Shown in pieces: positions 52,450 to 61,153 of a DNA stretch of 64,000 bases. Under the pieces are notes generated by a model that was not told where the DNA came from, ran no database searches, and saw only the letters and a list, made by a program, of their open reading frames with translations. The number at the start of each line of letters is the position of its first letter. The first letter of the stretch is position 1. A program made the translations under genes and the position numbers. Source of the DNA: CBDIHP01 sp965279195 (lineage in GTDB: Bacteria; Planctomycetota; Planctomycetia; Isosphaerales; Isosphaeraceae); NCBI GenBank assembly GCA_965279195.1, contig CBDIHP010000044.1, positions 186,001 through 250,000 on the forward strand, written 5' to 3'.

Positions 52450-52480
52450 TCGTTGATCCCCGATCCCGACGGCCAGGGCT

Positions 52481-53428
52481 CTACTCGGCCAGGAAATCGG
52501 CGACCTGCCGGATGGCGGGGAGCAGGTATCCGACGGCGGAGTAGTGGCCGCAGTCGAACCACTCGATCGGCGGCTTCCCGGCGGCTTCCCAGAGGGCCTT
52601 CGTCGAGGCGGGGAGGACGATGTCGTCGACGTTCCCGGCCATCATCAGGACCCGCTTGCCCTTGAGGTTCGCCGCGTAGGTCAGCGGGTCGTAGGGCTCG
52701 GTGAGCTTGCGGAGGTCCTCCTTGCTCCTGCCGGCCGCGACCCAGAGTTTCTTGTAGCGGTCGGACTCGGGCGAGTCCCAGAGGATGTCGTGCAGGCCGC
52801 CGCCGGCCAGGAGGATCGCCGTCCGCTTGACCTCGGGCGCGACCCCGGCCGTGAGGGCCGACGTGATGCCGCCCAGGCTGATGCCGGTCACCCCGAGGCG
52901 GTTGCCGTCGATCTCGGGCCGGGACGCCATCCAGGCGAGGGCCCTTCGGATGTCCAGGACCCCCTGGCGCATCGAGAGCATCGAGCGGTCGATGTCGGTC
53001 GAGAGGAAGCGCTTGTCGCTCCCCGGCGGCCTCCGCTCGCCGTAGAACGGCAGCTTCAGGAACAACGCCCCCACGCCCCGGTCCGCCAGGCGGGCCGCCA
53101 TGTAGCGGGACAGCGGGAAGTCCGATCCGAGGATGTGCAGGACCACAACCCCGGGATGCTTCCCGCCGGACTTCGGCCGGAAGTACTCGGCGTGGACCGT
53201 GTTGTTCTGGGGCACGTCCGTGACGATCGGCGAGGGGAACGTCAGCTTGAGGACGTCGTAGCCCGGCGTGCCCCGGAGCGGGTCGAGCTTGAAGCCAAAC
53301 CGGGCCGCCCTGAGCTGAAAATGGGCGGGGACCTGGGCCTCGGTCGCCGCCGGTGTGAAGGCGACTTCGCCGGTTTCCGGCCCGTCCGAGCCGAGCACGG
53401 CGACGGCCATCGTCAACGTCAGGATCAC
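52481..53428 (-). CDS. Exported alpha/beta hydrolase (acetylxylan esterase/dienelactone hydrolase-like)
   Basis: A 315-residue protein. The GTG at 53428 has AGGAGGG upstream and begins a short signal peptide (ILTLTMAVAVLGSDG). The hydrolase has HPGVVVLHILGSD, the nucleophile elbow GISLGG, Asp in AGNVDDIVLP and His in DCGHYSAVGYL, a complete Ser-Asp-His triad. Family enzymes deacylate sugars or hydrolyse small esters. It is divergent from the GT9 gene, 92 bp apart. Substrate unknown. Confidence 0.87.
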   Translation of the reverse strand: MILTLTMAVAVLGSDGPETGEVAFTPAATEAQVPAHFQLRAARFGFKLDPLRGTPGYDVLKLTFPSPIVTDVPQNNTVHAEYFRPKSGGKHPGVVVLHILGSDFPLSRYMAARLADRGVGALFLKLPFYGERRPPGSDKRFLSTDIDRSMLSMRQGVLDIRRALAWMASRPEIDGNRLGVTGISLGGITSALTAGVAPEVKRTAILLAGGGLHDILWDSPESDRYKKLWVAAGRSKEDLRKLTEPYDPLTYAANLKGKRVLMMAGNVDDIVLPASTKALWEAAGKPPIEWFDCGHYSAVGYLLPAIRQVADFLAE

Positions 53429-53520
53429 GGTCGGCTCCCTCCTGCGGTCGAGATTGTCGATCCGACGAGGAAAGAGTAGCATGCCGGCCCCAACTTGTCC
53501 CGGGAAACGGAGTTCCCGAC

Positions 53521-54609
53521 GTGTCGCACGCCCCCGCACCCGACCTCGACAGCCTGCTGGAACTGAACCCCCGGCGGGTCTGCCTGGTGAAACCCAGCTC
53601 GCTGGGGGACATCGTCCACGCCCTGCCTGTCCTGGCCTGCCTCCGCGACCGCTGGCCTCAGGCCCGGATCACCTGGGTCGTCAATCAGGGGCTCAAGGGG
53701 CTGGTCGACGGGCACCCCGCGCTCGACGAGGTCATCACCTTCGACCGCAAGGGGGCCGGCGGCGCGGGCACGGCGCTCGGGACGCTCACACGGCTGGCGT
53801 CCGAACTCCGCTCGCGGCGGTTCGACCTGACGATCGACCTCCAGGGGCTGCTGCGCTCCGCTTTGATGACCGCCGCGACGGCGTCGAGGATCCGCGTCGG
53901 ACTGGGCGAGGCCCGCGAGGGGGCGACGGCCTTCTACTCTCACATCGTCCCGATCCCGAACCCCGAGGAGCACGCGGTCGACAAGCTCCTGCGCGTCGCC
54001 GCCGCGTTCGGGGCCGACATCCGCTCGCCCCGGTTCCAGGTCGCCTTGAACGACGCCGATCTCGCCTGGGCCCGCGAGCGGCTGGCGACGATCGGCGGCC
54101 CGAGGCTTGTCCTGAACGTCGGGGCCCGCTGGCTCACCAAGCGCTGGCCGCCGGCCCACTTCGCCGAGGTCGCCAGGCGGACCGTCGAACGCTTCGGGGC
54201 CCGCCTCATCGCCGTCGGGGCGCCCGAGGACCGCGAACTGGTCGAGGAACTCCGGTCCCGGCTTGGCCCCATCCCCGTGCTCGACCTCTGCGGCCAGACG
54301 AGCCTCCCCCGCCTGGCGGCCGTGGCGAAGCACTCGGACCTCTTCCTCTCAAACGACACCGGCCCGCTCCACCTGGCGACGGCCACGGGCGTCCGGACGA
54401 TCGGCGTCTACACCTGCACCAGCCCTGGCCGTACGGGGCCTTATGGTACCAACGCCACCGCGATCACCAGTTGCGTCTGGTGCGCCCCGAGTTACGTCAA
54501 GACCTGCGACCGCCTCGAATGCATGTCCGAACTGACCCCGGACCGCGTCTGGCCGGTCGTCGCCGCTCAGCTCGCGTCGGTTTTGGCCGAAGGTGCCTCC
54601 GCCGCTTGA
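53521..54609 (+). CDS. GT9-family (heptosyltransferase-like) glycosyltransferase
   Basis: A 362-residue protein of the LPS heptosyltransferase family, which builds the inner core of lipopolysaccharide from ADP-heptose. Conserved blocks: VCLVKPSSLGDIVHALPVL, DLTIDLQGLLRSALMT, LNVGARWLTKRWP, and the donor-binding FLSNDTGPLHLATATGVRTIGVY. GTG 53521 is preceded by GGAG. The last 43 bp overlap the convergent gene's 3' end. Heptose or another sugar may be the donor. Confidence 0.92.
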   Translation: MSHAPAPDLDSLLELNPRRVCLVKPSSLGDIVHALPVLACLRDRWPQARITWVVNQGLKGLVDGHPALDEVITFDRKGAGGAGTALGTLTRLASELRSRRFDLTIDLQGLLRSALMTAATASRIRVGLGEAREGATAFYSHIVPIPNPEEHAVDKLLRVAAAFGADIRSPRFQVALNDADLAWARERLATIGGPRLVLNVGARWLTKRWPPAHFAEVARRTVERFGARLIAVGAPEDRELVEELRSRLGPIPVLDLCGQTSLPRLAAVAKHSDLFLSNDTGPLHLATATGVRTIGVYTCTSPGRTGPYGTNATAITSCVWCAPSYVKTCDRLECMSELTPDRVWPVVAAQLASVLAEGASAA

Positions 54610-56045
54610 TGCGGTCGGATGGACTTGACCATGGCAACGATCAGAGCCGCTTGGGCCGCCAGGAGTGGGGCGAACTGGATGCCGGCCAGCCAGTCGGGCA
54701 GACCCTTGACGAAGCTGGGGAAGGCCAGGCCGAGGAGGTTGCGGGCGTAGCGGACGCCGAAGACCCAGCCGGGCAGGCGGTCGCCGCGCCAGAGGGGCAG
54801 GACGGCGGCGGTCAGGGGCGATTCGATTGGCTCGGGGATCCTCGCCCCGACCCCCTGGAAGAGGAAGATCGCCCCGAATCCCAGAGCAGCGAGCAGGCCA
54901 GTCAGGATCGTGCCGGGCTTGCCCCACTCGGCCACGAGGGCGGCGATCGGGAGCATCGCGAACGGCAGCATCGGCAGGAGGAACCTCGGGCCCGTCGACC
55001 ATCCGCCGGTCCACTCGGGGTAGCTCAGGTTCACCAGGAACACGGCCGCGATCGTCGCCAGGGAGACGCTCAGCAAACCCCAGTGCTTCTTGATGCCGAG
55101 CACCACAAGCCCCGCCGGCAGGAGCAGCATCACCGGGGCGTACCAGAGCAGCCCCCGTCGGCTGGCGATGGTCAGCTCGGCGATCAGCGACCAGTTCGGC
55201 GAGCGGATCCCCAGCGGGTTCTGGCTGGAGTGCACCTCGCGAAACCGCTCGATATCGTGGAAGAAGTAGCCCATCTTCCAGGGGGAGCCGAAGCAGGCGT
55301 TGTTGTACCAGAGCAGGGCGGCCGTCGGGATCGCCGCACCCGCGCCAAACACCAGGACGTCGAGCCACGGGCGTCGCCCGCCCCAAGCCTGTCCCAGCAC
55401 CACGAAGCCCAGGATCGCCGACACCGGCCCGACCTGGAGCTCGATCACCGAGGCATACGCCGCCAGCACCCCGGCCAGGAAGGCCCGGAGCAACCTCGGG
55501 CCGATCCCATGCCGCCATAACAAGGCGAACGACCCGATCAGGCAGAACGACGACGCCTGGTGTCCATAGGCCAATGTCGCATAAGCGAACGCCGGCGTCC
55601 CCAATCCATACGCCAGGGCGATCAGGGCCGATTGCCTCGGGCTGCAACCCAGGTCGGCGGCCAGCCTCATGAGGATCAAGGCGGCGGCGATGGTCAGGAG
55701 GCCCGACGTGCCCAGCGTCGCGAAGTAATCGGCGGGCCAGTAGGCGAAGCCCGGCTTGTTCAACGGATGATCGGCGAGCCCGAAGGCCAACTTCGCGGGG
55801 ACGAGCGGGACGATCGCCAGCCACGACAGCCCCGGCATCTTGTCTGAGTAAAAGTGGCCCTCCCGCTTCGCCTTGTCGCCCGTCTGGTCGTCGAGGCCGT
55901 CGATCGAAAGGCTCCCGCGCTCGACGATCGCATACGTGAGCATCAGCCGGCTGGCCGAGTTCCAGTCGCGGCCGTGCCAGTAGTAGGCGTAGCTCACCAG
56001 GAGGATCGCGGCGACCCAGACGCCCGGACGTCGTAACAGGCTCAT
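54567..56045 (-). CDS. Polytopic membrane protein, glycosyltransferase-like
   Basis: A 492-residue protein with about eleven transmembrane helices. The loop GHFYSDKMPGLSWLAI after the first helix and the HSSQNPLG segment resemble planctomycete GT-C-like proteins, but no acidic pair is clear. It starts 7 bp after the end of the GT39-like gene, so the two form an operon. Role: probably sugar or lipid transfer at the envelope, by context. Confidence 0.8.
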   Translation of the reverse strand: MSLLRRPGVWVAAILLVSYAYYWHGRDWNSASRLMLTYAIVERGSLSIDGLDDQTGDKAKREGHFYSDKMPGLSWLAIVPLVPAKLAFGLADHPLNKPGFAYWPADYFATLGTSGLLTIAAALILMRLAADLGCSPRQSALIALAYGLGTPAFAYATLAYGHQASSFCLIGSFALLWRHGIGPRLLRAFLAGVLAAYASVIELQVGPVSAILGFVVLGQAWGGRRPWLDVLVFGAGAAIPTAALLWYNNACFGSPWKMGYFFHDIERFREVHSSQNPLGIRSPNWSLIAELTIASRRGLLWYAPVMLLLPAGLVVLGIKKHWGLLSVSLATIAAVFLVNLSYPEWTGGWSTGPRFLLPMLPFAMLPIAALVAEWGKPGTILTGLLAALGFGAIFLFQGVGARIPEPIESPLTAAVLPLWRGDRLPGWVFGVRYARNLLGLAFPSFVKGLPDWLAGIQFAPLLAAQAALIVAMVKSIRPHQAAEAPSAKTDAS

Positions 56046-56052
56046 TGCCGCC

Positions 56053-57402
56053 TCATCTCTTCGCGAACCGCGATCGCAGCAGGTCCCAGCCGAACACCAA
56101 CGCCGTCGCCGCCAGCAGCGCCGACCCGGCCTGGATCGACAGATAATACCGGTCCCAGGCCAGCGGGATGAACGCCGTCACCACCGCCAGCGACAGAACG
56201 GCCTGTACCGCCACCGCCCAGGTCGTCGGGGGACACGCCTCGCGCACCTGCCGACGACCCCAGACGATCGCGGCCGCGAAACCGACCAGGACCAGCGGCC
56301 CGAAGATCCAGGCGCCCCAGTCCTGCGCGCGGTCGAAGCGGATCTCCGAGTTCGTCCGCGGCGGCCCCAGCGGCCCGAACCGCCCGAACGCCTGGACCGC
56401 CACCGCCGGCACCTTCTCCATCAAAGTCGGCAGCGCATTGTGCGGGAACTGCGTCATCGCCCCGGCCGAGACCTCAACCCGGTGGTCCGACACCGCCTTG
56501 AGCCGGCCGAGCAGGCCGAGCCGGGCCATGTCCTCCAACCGGGCGTCATAAGGGGCAGGGGGGTGGGCCGTGACGAACGGGTTGCCCGCGACGAAGACCC
56601 CGATCGATCCCAGTCCCGCCGCCAGCGTCGCCGCCCCGAGGCCGATCCGACCTCGCGACGAGTACCCCGGCACGACCATCGCCAGGACGAACCAGGCCGC
56701 CAGCACCATCCCCGCCAGCGATCCGTTGAGCTTCGAGAGGACGGACAGCCCGAGGAAGACTCCCGACCCCAGCCCGATCGCCGCCATCGCCCCCCAATCC
56801 AGTCCCCGGGCCAGTCGCTTCCAGCCCCAAAGCCCCAACGCCAGTGCCACCAATAGGCATGCCTCGGCGGGGATGTCGGACATCGCCCGGCGGGCGTGCA
56901 TCCTGTAGAGGGGGTTGATCAGGAGGAGCAGGGCCGCGAGCGTCCCGACCCTCCGATCGGCCGCGACCGCCCCGATCGCGAAGATCGCCACGACCCCGAC
57001 CGCCCCCAGGAACACCGAGGGCCGGCGCGCGGCCGTGAGCATGGCCGGCGACCCGATCCGCGTCCCGGGGTTGGCGTACCACCGCCAGGAGTCGGACACC
57101 GGCGGCCGGGGGTAGCCGGCCGCCTTGAGCGCGAAGCCGACGAGATACTTGGTCAGCGGCGGCAGGTCGTACGCCGCATACCAGAGCCACTCCTCGCGAT
57201 CGACCTTCCCCGAGATGTAGAAGTCGTAATACGACGCCTGGGAAAGATACGCCGATTCGTCCATGAAGTGCGGCTCGCTCGCAAGGTCGATGCCGTAGGC
57301 CGCCAACCCGGCGAGCAGGAGGGCGCCGGCGACCGCGAAGGGGGCGAGAGATTGACGCCTGGCGAAGGTCTTCGGGCTTTGCGGATCCTGAGCCTTGGGC
57401 AA
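56053..57402 (-). CDS. Membrane glycosyltransferase, GT39/PMT-like
   Basis: A 449-residue GT-C protein. The first helix (LAPFAVAGALLLAGLAAYG) is followed by HFMDESAYLSQASYYD with the family acidic pair Asp48-Glu49, and YDLPPLTKYLVG, the DxPP-type motif. About ten helices follow. The start is TTG 57402, chosen because GAGG is eight bases upstream and other starts lack a Shine-Dalgarno; this is uncertain. It shares fold and orientation with the next gene. Acceptor unknown. Confidence 0.82.
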   Translation of the reverse strand: MPKAQDPQSPKTFARRQSLAPFAVAGALLLAGLAAYGIDLASEPHFMDESAYLSQASYYDFYISGKVDREEWLWYAAYDLPPLTKYLVGFALKAAGYPRPPVSDSWRWYANPGTRIGSPAMLTAARRPSVFLGAVGVVAIFAIGAVAADRRVGTLAALLLLINPLYRMHARRAMSDIPAEACLLVALALGLWGWKRLARGLDWGAMAAIGLGSGVFLGLSVLSKLNGSLAGMVLAAWFVLAMVVPGYSSRGRIGLGAATLAAGLGSIGVFVAGNPFVTAHPPAPYDARLEDMARLGLLGRLKAVSDHRVEVSAGAMTQFPHNALPTLMEKVPAVAVQAFGRFGPLGPPRTNSEIRFDRAQDWGAWIFGPLVLVGFAAAIVWGRRQVREACPPTTWAVAVQAVLSLAVVTAFIPLAWDRYYLSIQAGSALLAATALVFGWDLLRSRFAKR

Positions 57403-57920
57403 GAGATGCGCCTCGGTGAAGCCGATCGGGAGGGGAATTCCGGGCGGTCCGGGTCCACATTCTAGAAATCGCCCGAGATTTTTGGCAACCGCCGGATCGT
57501 CGGCTAAGTTTCCGTGACAGGCCTCGTCGCGAGGTCGTCCGCCGGTTTCCCCGCCCCGCGAGGCCCCCTCCCCGGAGGCCCTCACGCCGTCCCGGACGAC
57601 GGCAGCGGACGCGGGCCGAACGACGTGATTGGCCCGCCCCGCGGGCTTCGACTCCCTGATTCGCCACCAAGGACCACACAGCAGCGAGCGTCACGATGCC
57701 CCGCCGCACCCGCCACTTCCCGGCATGTTTGGATCGGATCATGCGAACGCATGAGGATGATTCGCGCATGTTGAACGGAGTCGAGGGGACGCGTCGGCGC
57801 GTTTCGGGTGATCGTTCGGGGCCTCCCAGGCAGACCGGAGACATCACGCGCGGGTCGGGCCCCTCGGGCAGCCCGGTCGGCGCGACGCGGCGCGAGGTGT
57901 CCGACGACGGAGATCCTTCC
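57403..57920. other. Divergent spacer, no gene seen
   Basis: 518 bases between the GT39-like gene and the lipoprotein gene. It contains a small palindrome (57741-57752, ATGCGAACGCAT). Frames open here do not look like proteins. Confidence 0.4.
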
Positions 57921-59258
57921 ATGTTCCAGAATCGCCAGAAGGCGTCGCGGCCGCGGGCGAAGGGCCGTCCGAGCTGGGGCTTCGTCGCCCTCGCCCTGCT
58001 CGCCCTGTCGCTCGAAGGATGCCAGAGCGGGATGCTCGGCCCGTGCTGCGGCCTCCGCCAGAAGATGGGCAACGGGTTCCGCAACCTGGGCTCCACCGTC
58101 TTCGGACGCCGGGGCGCCAGCAGCGGCGGCTGCTGCGACGGCAGCCCCGAGGTGATGGGCGGCGAGGTCTTCTCCGAAGGCACCCCGATCATCACGCCGG
58201 GCACCATGCCCCCGGGCACCATCGTCCCCGCCCCGGCCTCGCCGGCCAGCGAGGACACGCCTCGTCTCGAAGCCATCCCCGACAAGAAGGGGGCCATGAA
58301 CCCCGGCTCGACCCCGAGCCGGATCGGGTCCCTCTTCGGCAAGCGGGCCGCCGTGAGCCAGCCCTCGACCGACCTCAATGGTCGGTCGGTGGCCCGGGGC
58401 CGGGGCGGCCGCCCCGACGTCCTCGCGCAGGCCTTGCAGTCCTCGGTCGAATCGGCCCCGGCCGCCTCGACCGGGGGCTCTGCCTCCGTTTCGAATGACC
58501 TCCTCGACAACCTCCCCCCCGTTGCGAGCCCGCGCGAGTCTGTCGTGAGCCCGTCGCCCGCCCCGGCGGCGGCCCCCGCATCCGACGCCACGCTCAAGCC
58601 GGCCGCGTTCCCGATCGACCTCGAATCGAACGCCACCCCGGGCATCGCCCGGTTCGGCAGCATCGCCCCGAACCTCTCCGGCGGCAGCGTGCCCGACGCC
58701 AAGGGGCTGGACTGGCTCAAGGAGAAGGGTTACAGGACGCTCCTCGACCTGCGCGAGTCGTCCGAGGTGAGCGCGGGTTTCGCCGAACAGGTGCGTCAGC
58801 GTGGTTTCCGTTATGTGTCGCTGCCCGTCGTGTCGAGCCGTTTGGATCCGAAGCAGGTCGAGCAATTCCAGCAGGAGGTTGCCAAGGTCGAGTCCCGCCC
58901 CCTCTACTTCTTCGACGCCAACGGTAGCCGGCCAGGCATGCTCTGGCTGGTGAAACGCGTCGGCGTCGAGGGCATCGACTCGGGCTCCGCCGCCCGCGAG
59001 GCCGAGGAGCTCGGCCTGAGCGACCCGACCCTGCGTGCGGCCGCGATCGCCTTCGCCGAGAAGCAGCGCTCCGCCGTCCCGACCACCGCCCCCGCTCCGG
59101 TCCTGGCCCCGACCCTGGCACCGAAGGCCGCCGCGACGCCGGCCTCGGCACCCCCGGCCGTCCCCGTGATCGACGCCCCCCGCCCGTCCGCACCGGCCCC
59201 CGTCGGTGCCCCGGCGCGGAGCGCCTCGTACGGCCGCGTCCTCGGGCTGAACCGCTGA
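57921..59258 (+). CDS. Lipoprotein with dual-specificity-phosphatase-like domain, catalytic Cys lost
   Basis: A 445-residue lipoprotein. Lipobox LEGC (Cys34) ends a signal peptide (FVALALLALS). A long Pro/Ser/Ala-rich linker (60-255) leads to a phosphatase-like domain (258-370): GLDWLKEKGYRTLLDLR and GFRYVSLPV are typical of DUF442/cyclin-like phosphatase folds. The P-loop HCxxGxxR is FFDANGSR (330-337): His to Phe330, Cys to Phe331, Arg337 kept. It is therefore a likely inactive pseudo-phosphatase. The tail is Pro/Ala-rich. GGAG lies before ATG 57921. Confidence 0.8.
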   Translation: MFQNRQKASRPRAKGRPSWGFVALALLALSLEGCQSGMLGPCCGLRQKMGNGFRNLGSTVFGRRGASSGGCCDGSPEVMGGEVFSEGTPIITPGTMPPGTIVPAPASPASEDTPRLEAIPDKKGAMNPGSTPSRIGSLFGKRAAVSQPSTDLNGRSVARGRGGRPDVLAQALQSSVESAPAASTGGSASVSNDLLDNLPPVASPRESVVSPSPAPAAAPASDATLKPAAFPIDLESNATPGIARFGSIAPNLSGGSVPDAKGLDWLKEKGYRTLLDLRESSEVSAGFAEQVRQRGFRYVSLPVVSSRLDPKQVEQFQQEVAKVESRPLYFFDANGSRPGMLWLVKRVGVEGIDSGSAAREAEELGLSDPTLRAAAIAFAEKQRSAVPTTAPAPVLAPTLAPKAAATPASAPPAVPVIDAPRPSAPAPVGAPARSASYGRVLGLNR

Positions 59259-59262
59259 GAGT

Positions 59263-59949
59263 TCAGACCTTCGGCCATTCCGAAGGCAACGGGCTCACCA
59301 ACGTGACGTTCCGGTCCTGAGTCGGGTGCCGGAACGTCAGTTCGCGCGCATGGAGCGCGATCCTCGGGCCGCCGTCCGGCGCCAGCAGCGTCGAGGTCGC
59401 GCCGTACTTCCGATCTCCCACGATCGGCCAACCCCGCGACGCGAGCTGGACCCGGAGCTGGTGCCCCCGGCCCGTCCCGGGATGCAGCTCGATTGAGGTC
59501 AGGCCCCGCCTACGACCGAGCACCCGGTAGCGGAGCTCGGCCTCCTTCGACCCCGGTGTCCGGGGCGGGACGGACGCGACCGTGTTCTTCGCGGGGTCTT
59601 TCAGGAGCCAGTCGGTCCAGGCCCCTTCGTCAGCGGGAGGCCCCCCCTCGACGACGGCCTCGTAGACCTTCTCGACCTCGCCCCCGCGGAACTGTTCCGA
59701 CAGCCGAGCGGCCGCCTTGCTGGTGCGGGCCAGCAGCACCACGCCCGAGGTCGGTCGGTCGAGCCGGTGCACCAGGCCGACGTACACGTTGCCGGGCTTC
59801 TGGTACGCCTCCTTGAGGTACGCGCGGGCGATCTCGTCCAGGCTCGGGTCGCCGGTCTCATCCCCCTGCGAGAGCACGCCCGCCGGCTTGTCGAAGGCGA
59901 GGCAGTGGTTATCCTCCAGCAGGATCGGAGGCGTTGTCGGCGTCCTCAT
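59263..59949 (-). CDS. RluA-family RNA pseudouridine synthase
   Basis: A 228-residue pseudouridine synthase. The catalytic block is VGLVHRLDRPTSGVVL (Asp in HRLDRPTSG); other RluA features are LLEDNHCLAFDKPAGVL, GTGRGHQLRVQLA and the PIVGDRKYGA segment. There is no S4 domain. It modifies uridines in rRNA or tRNA, position unknown. ATG 59949 has GGGGAG nine bases upstream; ATG 59958 is an alternative. It overlaps truD by 41 bp and follows it on the same strand. Confidence 0.92.
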   Translation of the reverse strand: MRTPTTPPILLEDNHCLAFDKPAGVLSQGDETGDPSLDEIARAYLKEAYQKPGNVYVGLVHRLDRPTSGVVLLARTSKAAARLSEQFRGGEVEKVYEAVVEGGPPADEGAWTDWLLKDPAKNTVASVPPRTPGSKEAELRYRVLGRRRGLTSIELHPGTGRGHQLRVQLASRGWPIVGDRKYGATSTLLAPDGGPRIALHARELTFRHPTQDRNVTLVSPLPSEWPKV

Positions 59950-61144
59950 CGAGCCCATCTCCCCCCTCGGCCACGACACCGGCGACCACCGTGATCCGCT
60001 TGACGACCAGCGTCGCGTACGAACCCTTGCCCAACTCGAACTTGAGCCTCGCCTGGAAACGGCCGGGATACAGGTCGTCCGGCAGGATCTCGTGCGAGAC
60101 CTCACGCGCCTCGAACAGCGCCGGTCGGTCACCCTTCGAGAAGAACACATCCTTGAGATACTTGACCCGAATCGCCTCCCAGGTCAGCGACGACTCGCCG
60201 AGCACCGCCGCGGCGATCTCGCCCAGCGCCCCCGGGGGCAGGGGATTCCGCGACGAGGGCAGGGGGATCCGTAGGGCTTTCAACCCCGCCGCCTGCTCCT
60301 CATCGAGCCCGTGCTGGACAGGCATCGGGCCGAGCTTGAAATCGACCGCCACCCGCTGATCGGCCCGGGTTTCCCGCTCGATCATCCGCCCGAGCATGAC
60401 GTTCCACAGATACGACTGGAAGGCCGAGAAGTAGATCGAACGCAGCTCGCGTCTGAGCCGAGCGAAGGCCCCGCGATGGTCCTGGGGATGATCGACAAGA
60501 TAGGTCACGAGGCTCCGGGCGTGCGACCGGGGAAGCCTGGCCTTGGCCTCGGCCCAGTTGTTCCAGTGGTCTCGGAGGATGGCCTTCTCGGCCCTGGCGT
60601 CCGGCCGGTCGGACGCCGTGGGCGCGGCGATGGCGAGCCAGAGGGCGCGGTCGAACTGGCCCTGGAGCCAGGCCCTCGCAATGAAGTCGCCGTCGAACCC
60701 GACCGATCCGAACCGCTGGTCGTCGAAGTAGTTCGGCAGGCCGTCGCGGGGGATCTCCGCCAGCGCCTTGCCCGCCCTCGCGGCGGCCTCGGCGTCCATG
60801 TCGCGGAGCACCACCACGAACCGGTTCCCCCGGAAGAAGCTCGGCCCGTAGGGGTGTTCCAGACGGCCGAGCGGCTCCAGCGAGAACGACGACTCGTTCA
60901 GGCCCCGGTCAGGCCCTTCGAAGATCGTCAGATACTGGATGGTCGCCGCGTGGCGGTCCTTCAGGCCGCCGTAGCTGATCTGTCTGGCCGCGAGGTTCCA
61001 TCTCCTGGCGACGGCCTCGATGGCCTCCAACGAGCCCATCCCGCGCTTGGTGAGCCGGTAGAATCCGAACCGACCTCGCCCCCCACCCCGGACCGTCGGC
61101 AGTTCCTCGACCTGGAAATCGTCGTGCTGTCTCTTGAGTTTCAT
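59909..61144 (-). CDS. truD: tRNA pseudouridine(13) synthase
   Basis: A 411-residue TruD. It isomerises U13 in tRNA-Glu. Motifs: DDFQVEELP at the start, the catalytic GGLKDRHA (about 58-65, Asp in KDRHA), and NYFDDQRFGSVG. The DDQRFG motif and a TRUD insert domain (about 160-300) are seen. The C-terminal tail (GLDEDADNASD) is acidic. Lies 9 bp after the WYL gene, on the same strand. Confidence 0.95.
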   Translation of the reverse strand: MKLKRQHDDFQVEELPTVRGGGRGRFGFYRLTKRGMGSLEAIEAVARRWNLAARQISYGGLKDRHAATIQYLTIFEGPDRGLNESSFSLEPLGRLEHPYGPSFFRGNRFVVVLRDMDAEAAARAGKALAEIPRDGLPNYFDDQRFGSVGFDGDFIARAWLQGQFDRALWLAIAAPTASDRPDARAEKAILRDHWNNWAEAKARLPRSHARSLVTYLVDHPQDHRGAFARLRRELRSIYFSAFQSYLWNVMLGRMIERETRADQRVAVDFKLGPMPVQHGLDEEQAAGLKALRIPLPSSRNPLPPGALGEIAAAVLGESSLTWEAIRVKYLKDVFFSKGDRPALFEAREVSHEILPDDLYPGRFQARLKFELGKGSYATLVVKRITVVAGVVAEGGDGLDEDADNASDPAGG

Positions 61145-61153
61145 CGTCCGCGA

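Noticed and set aside
53355..55520. A 721-residue plus-strand frame across the GT9 gene and its neighbours
   Set aside because: It spans two real genes on different strands and has no domain; a typical GC-driven shadow.
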